Source of the DNA: Hymenobacter psoromatis
GTDB taxonomy: Bacteria; Bacteroidota; Bacteroidia; Cytophagales; Hymenobacteraceae
Assembly (NCBI GenBank): GCA_001596155.1
Contig: CP014771.1
Coordinates: 4,836,001 to 4,900,000, forward strand
Length of the DNA: 64,000 nucleotides
Reading direction: 5' to 3'
Under the pieces are notes generated by a model that was given only the letters and a program-made list of their open reading frames with translations, had not been told where the DNA came from and ran no database searches. Every line of letters begins with the position of its first letter. The stretch's first letter is position 1. Position numbers and translations under genes: made by a program. This document shows positions 60,731-64,000 of this stretch, piece after piece.

Positions 60731-62884
60731 ATGAAAACAGTAATTTGGCGGAGCGTGCTGGCGGGTTTAGTGCTGTGGCTAGGCAGCCTGGCCCCGGCCC
60801 GCGCGCAGGGCCCGGCCCCTACCCCCCCGCTGCTGCGCAGCCTCTCGCTCACCTTCGACACGGTGCGCTACAGCCTCGGCGAGCAGATGCTGACCGTGGC
60901 CGGCGAGCCCCGGCTCTATTTTTATTACCACGACGACAACCAAGTGGCCGAGCTGCGCCTGATGCCCAGCCGGGCGGGGGGTAGGGCACCGCGCCTGCTG
61001 CCCTCGCCCGATTTCGTGCTGCAAGACTCGCTCATCGCGGGGCCCAACGGCGAGTATCGGGGCATGATTCAATTCCATAATCTCACCGGCGCGCCGTTCG
61101 TGCGGCTGGCCTTCGCGCCGGCCGCCGACTCGGCCGGCCGGCCGGCGCGGGCCACGCAGCTCGTGAGCCTGCTGCCCCTCACCCGCACCACGCTCGACGC
61201 GCGCCTCACCAACCCCGAGCTGTTTATTGGCGAAGAAAAAGTGCTGGAGCTGAGCACGAACAACCTGGCCAACGTGCGCGTGCCCAACGAGTGGACCAAG
61301 AACCAGGACATTGACTACAAGCTGGCGCGCGAAAAAAACGGCTTGTTTCTGCACCTCGTGCCCAACACGCTGGGGCCGCACACCGTTATCGTGCGCGCCC
61401 AGACCGAGCGGCCCCATCTCGACGGGGCCGGCCGCCTCAGCTACCAGCTCTCGCCGCTGCGCCTGGATTTTGTGGTGCGGGCCAGCCGCCTGCGCTTCCT
61501 CACCGCCGACCGCAAGGACATTACCTACGACGAGGCGGGGCGCACCACGGGCACCGAATTGATTCTGGACGATGGCCACAACTTCGACCTGCGCCGCACC
61601 TACCGCATCGAGGGCCAGCAGGACCCCGGCGGCGCGCTCATCGCCGAGCTGTTTACCCGCAGCTATTTGTCGAATGACCGGGTGCTGTGCCAGCTGCGGG
61701 TCTATAATACCCACCGTCAGGCCGACGGCTACCTCTACATCAAGGACGGCGACGTGGCCAAGTATATTACTAATTTCGACATCACGCCCCGGCCGCGCAT
61801 CGCCACGCTCAGCGTGCTGCACCGGGGCGGCGACTGGACGACCAGCACCACCATCAACCCCGGCGAAACGGTGGACGTGCGCCTCGAAGGCGAGTCGCTG
61901 CTCAAGGGCCGCTACCACTTTGATGGGGCCAACATCATCCCTTCGGACTCGTCCACGCGCTCCGAGAAAACCGTGATTTACCGCGTGCAGGTGCCCCTGA
62001 GCAGCGTGCGCCGTCGCGTGGTGGTGTTCGATGGCAACGCGCCCACCGACTTTGCCCTGACCGTGAAGGAGGCCCAGCGGCCCCACCCGCTCAACTTCGT
62101 GCAGGTGAATTATGGCAACGGCCCGCACCCCATCACGCAGCTCAACGGCCCCATTCTGTATGACAAAACCATCCCCGACGTGGTGTTCAGCTTCAACACC
62201 AACGCCATCGACGAGAGCCGCGACCTCTACGGCCGGCAATATCTGACGATGGACGTGCGGACCGTGGACGACAAGGGCAACCTCATCGACCAGCGCACCG
62301 TGGACCAGCTCGTCATTTGCCCCGGCGAGGCGTCGCCGCGCTACGCCTACTACCAGGGCAGCGACTGCCAGGCGGGCAATTTCAGCCTCAACAACATCTT
62401 GGGCCGCAAAACCTACGACCTCGACGCCTGGTACCGCATCATCATCACCGTGCGCGACGATGCCAAGCAGTACAGCACCAAGGGCTACTCGCAGCAGGTG
62501 GAATTGGTGTTGCGCCGCCACGTCAACTTCGACGTGAACGTGAGCTTCCCGGCGGGCCTGCTCACCAAGGTGCAGGGCGTGGATGGCTACGGCAGCTTCA
62601 GCGGCATCAGCCTGGCCACGCTGGCGCAGCTCAGCTTCTATGCCCCCGACAAAATAAACCGGCAGCGCCCCTACCGCATCGGGGCCGGCTTCGTGGCCCT
62701 GAACGCCTTCAACCTATCCCAAAATGCCACCGGCCGCGACCTGGGCATCGTGGTGCTGGGCTCCGTCACGCCCATCCGCACCGGGGCGCGGCTCACGTTT
62801 CCGCTCTACCTGGGCGGCGGCTATTTGCTGTCGGCGGGCAAGCCGTTCTTCCTGCTCGGGCCGGGCATCGGGGTCACGTTGTAG
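60731..62884 (+). CDS. Large exported protein, family unknown
   Basis: 717 residues. The start at 60731 gives the signal peptide MKTVIWRSVLAGLVLWLGSL-APARAQ. Most of the protein is beta-rich, with no enzyme motif I recognise: LRSLSLTFDTVRYSLGEQML; NPELFIGEEKVLELSTNNLA; YLYIKDGDVAKYITNFDITP; VVFDGNAPTDFALTVKEAQR; QLNGPILYDKTIPDVVFSFN. The last 120 residues (VNFDVNVSFPAGLLTKVQGV; RPYRIGAGFVALNAFN; LTFPLYLGGGYLLS..GPGIGVTL) look like outer-membrane barrel strands. A GACCTTTG box with TTG 20 bases before it lies just upstream, so the leader would be very short. Cell-surface assembly or adhesion is possible but not shown. Confidence 0.7.
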   Translation: MKTVIWRSVLAGLVLWLGSLAPARAQGPAPTPPLLRSLSLTFDTVRYSLGEQMLTVAGEPRLYFYYHDDNQVAELRLMPSRAGGRAPRLLPSPDFVLQDSLIAGPNGEYRGMIQFHNLTGAPFVRLAFAPAADSAGRPARATQLVSLLPLTRTTLDARLTNPELFIGEEKVLELSTNNLANVRVPNEWTKNQDIDYKLAREKNGLFLHLVPNTLGPHTVIVRAQTERPHLDGAGRLSYQLSPLRLDFVVRASRLRFLTADRKDITYDEAGRTTGTELILDDGHNFDLRRTYRIEGQQDPGGALIAELFTRSYLSNDRVLCQLRVYNTHRQADGYLYIKDGDVAKYITNFDITPRPRIATLSVLHRGGDWTTSTTINPGETVDVRLEGESLLKGRYHFDGANIIPSDSSTRSEKTVIYRVQVPLSSVRRRVVVFDGNAPTDFALTVKEAQRPHPLNFVQVNYGNGPHPITQLNGPILYDKTIPDVVFSFNTNAIDESRDLYGRQYLTMDVRTVDDKGNLIDQRTVDQLVICPGEASPRYAYYQGSDCQAGNFSLNNILGRKTYDLDAWYRIIITVRDDAKQYSTKGYSQQVELVLRRHVNFDVNVSFPAGLLTKVQGVDGYGSFSGISLATLAQLSFYAPDKINRQRPYRIGAGFVALNAFNLSQNATGRDLGIVVLGSVTPIRTGARLTFPLYLGGGYLLSAGKPFFLLGPGIGVTL

Positions 62885-62925
62885 GGGGGGTAGGGAGTTA
62901 GCCCCGCCCGGCGCTGCGGCGGGCT

Positions 62926-63004
62926 GCCGGCTTTTTCGCCGGCTGTCCGCTCGTCGTTCGCGCCGCTCGTCCTTTCAAAGAGCGGACAGCCGGCGAAAAA
63001 GCCG
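62926..63004. repeat. Palindrome before the last gene
   Basis: Arms CCGGCTTTTTCGCCGGCTGT-CCGCTC (62927-62952) and complement (62980-63004). Lies between two genes in the same direction. The TTTTT within the arm does not directly follow a stem, so it is not a standard terminator. Confidence 0.75.
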
Positions 63005-63039
63005 CCCGCCCGCCCGGATACTCCGCCCCCATACGTTTC

Positions 63040-64000
63040 ATGCCAATGCTTATCTACTTCCTGTCCCGCCGCGTGGCCTCGGCTCAGGATAGCACGCTTA
63101 CCCGGCTCATCCATCAGAACCAGTACGCGCTTACCCCCCAGGGCAGCCAGTTCAGCGGCCCCGGCTGGGACAAGCTGCGGGCTTCCATCCAAAAAAGTCA
63201 ATTTGTCTTACTTGGCGAAGACCACGGCACGGCCCAGATTCCGCAGTTTGCCGCCGCCGTGGCGCGGGAGTTCAGGCCGGCCGTGTTTGTGGCGGAAGTG
63301 GACCCTTACGTAGCCCAGACCCTTACGCAGCTGGCGGCCCAGCCCGGCTTGCCCACCGCCTACGCCCGGCAGTATCCGCAGGCGCTGTGTTTCTACGACT
63401 GGCGCGAAGAGTTTGAGCTGATTCGGAGTCTGCGGGCGCAGCAGGTGCGCCTCGTGGGCCTAGACCAAGTGTTTCTGGCCAATGCCGCGCCTACCTACGC
63501 CCGGCTGGCCAGCGAGGTAAAAAGCAAAACGGCCAAAGCCTACTTTCAGCGCCGCGCCACCGCCTTCCAGGCCCGCGACCAGGCCAACGAGCGCCTGGGC
63601 AAAAAGGACTATATACTGGCTAGCCAGCCCGCCGCCGCCCTCGACAGCCTGCGCACGCTCACCCAAGGCGAAAGTCCCGCCGTGCGGCAGCTGGTGCAGG
63701 ATTACGCCGCGAGCTACGCCATCTACCAGAGCCAGTTTAAGGGCACGGGCGGCCACCAGGAACGCCTCAACCTGATGCGCCGCCACTTGCTGCAAGAGTT
63801 TCAGCGCTACCAGCCGGCCACCACCCAGCCAGTATCCAAGATGCTGTTCAAGTTCGGGGACGCGCACCTAGCGCGGGGCCTCAGTCCCATTACTGGGGAT
63901 GATTTTTACGATGTGGGCAACCTCGCGCAAGACCTCGCCCAGGCTCAGGACCAAACTTCCCTGCACCTGTACGTAGCTGGCCGGCAAGGCAGCGCCGCCA
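63040..64000 (+). CDS. Exported GED-HG-type hydrolase-like protein, 3' end outside window
   Basis: At least 320 residues; the frame is open to the end of the window. It begins MPMLIYFLSRRVASAQDSTL, an unusually short signal-like segment; the true start may be upstream, where the palindrome lies. The core reads QFVLLGEDHGTAQIPQFAAA followed by VFVAEVDPYVAQTL, which recalls the GE-x-HG and E motifs of erythromycin-esterase/ChaN-like proteins. A later MLFKFGDAHLARGLSP adds a GDAH element. I cannot name the family securely. The substrate is unknown. Confidence 0.55.
   Translation, partial: MPMLIYFLSRRVASAQDSTLTRLIHQNQYALTPQGSQFSGPGWDKLRASIQKSQFVLLGEDHGTAQIPQFAAAVAREFRPAVFVAEVDPYVAQTLTQLAAQPGLPTAYARQYPQALCFYDWREEFELIRSLRAQQVRLVGLDQVFLANAAPTYARLASEVKSKTAKAYFQRRATAFQARDQANERLGKKDYILASQPAAALDSLRTLTQGESPAVRQLVQDYAASYAIYQSQFKGTGGHQERLNLMRRHLLQEFQRYQPATTQPVSKMLFKFGDAHLARGLSPITGDDFYDVGNLAQDLAQAQDQTSLHLYVAGRQGSAA

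Noticed and set aside
60779-62521. 580-codon minus-strand ORF
   Set aside because: Antisense to the exported protein at 60731, which has a signal peptide and beta-strand pattern; the antisense product is low-complexity.

Overview
The window looks like chromosomal DNA from a high-GC member of the Bacteroidota, most likely a Hymenobacter-type organism of the Cytophagales. The signs are a SusC/SusD pair with surface lipoproteins, a type IX secretion (T9SS) sorting domain, LytS/LytTR two-component pairs, M56/BlaI regulation, and promoters of the Bacteroidota TAnnTTTG kind instead of sigma70 boxes. The assignment is inferred from gene content. No rRNA or tRNA gene was seen.

Layout. 1-4.4 kb: 3' part of dinB, an NTF2-like protein, a secreted CocE-type hydrolase and a YghZ-type aldo/keto reductase. 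4.6-12.8 kb: a broken TonB-dependent receptor, an M56 peptidase/BlaI module with a well-preserved operator-promoter, and a large AsmA-like protein. 13-16.7 kb: a LacI regulator, a VapC toxin with an unusual partner, and a cNMP/CBS/DUF294 protein. 16.9-25.5 kb: sugar genes (GH43, GH92, type I phosphomannose isomerase, DeoR regulator, a sugar porter broken by a stop). 25.5-32.7 kb: exonuclease, LysR, then a Pls/PosA-type nonribosomal peptide synthetase with its own phosphopantetheinyl transferase. 33.4-42.2 kb: a polysaccharide utilisation locus (PUL) read leftwards: susC, susD, PKD lipoprotein, GH16 glucanase, T9SS-sorted protein. 42.5-45.3 kb: a seven-transmembrane DISM receptor whose C-terminus is an IS1595-transposase-like zinc ribbon, with an IS1-family element a few bases upstream of its start. 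45.9-58.3 kb: two LytS/LytTR systems, two Spy-like periplasmic proteins, an SDR dehydrogenase, a GH63-like glucosidase, a cyclase/KynB-like protein, a DUF2252 protein, a broken CPBP protease and a DUF7010-like membrane protein. 58.3-64 kb: a 21-bp minisatellite, gluconokinase and three poorly known envelope or secreted proteins.

How the parts fit. The PUL should import beta-glucan fragments: surface GH16 cutting, SusCD uptake, extra surface binding proteins. It has no ECF sigma/anti-sigma pair or hybrid two-component sensor beside it. The DISM/zinc-ribbon receptor directly upstream on the same strand is the obvious candidate regulator. The Pls-type enzyme carries an adenylation pocket close to the lysine signature as I remember it, so it may make a cationic poly-amino acid.

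Two features run across the whole window. First, at least fourteen long intergenic palindromes fall into a few sequence families with shared, nested arms. They lie at gene ends, between convergent genes and inside operons. Second, the oligomer GGGGGGTAGGG (or its complement) recurs in coding and non-coding DNA. Three genes are interrupted by single stop codons that C-to-T or G-to-A changes would explain, and one of them also has a frameshift.
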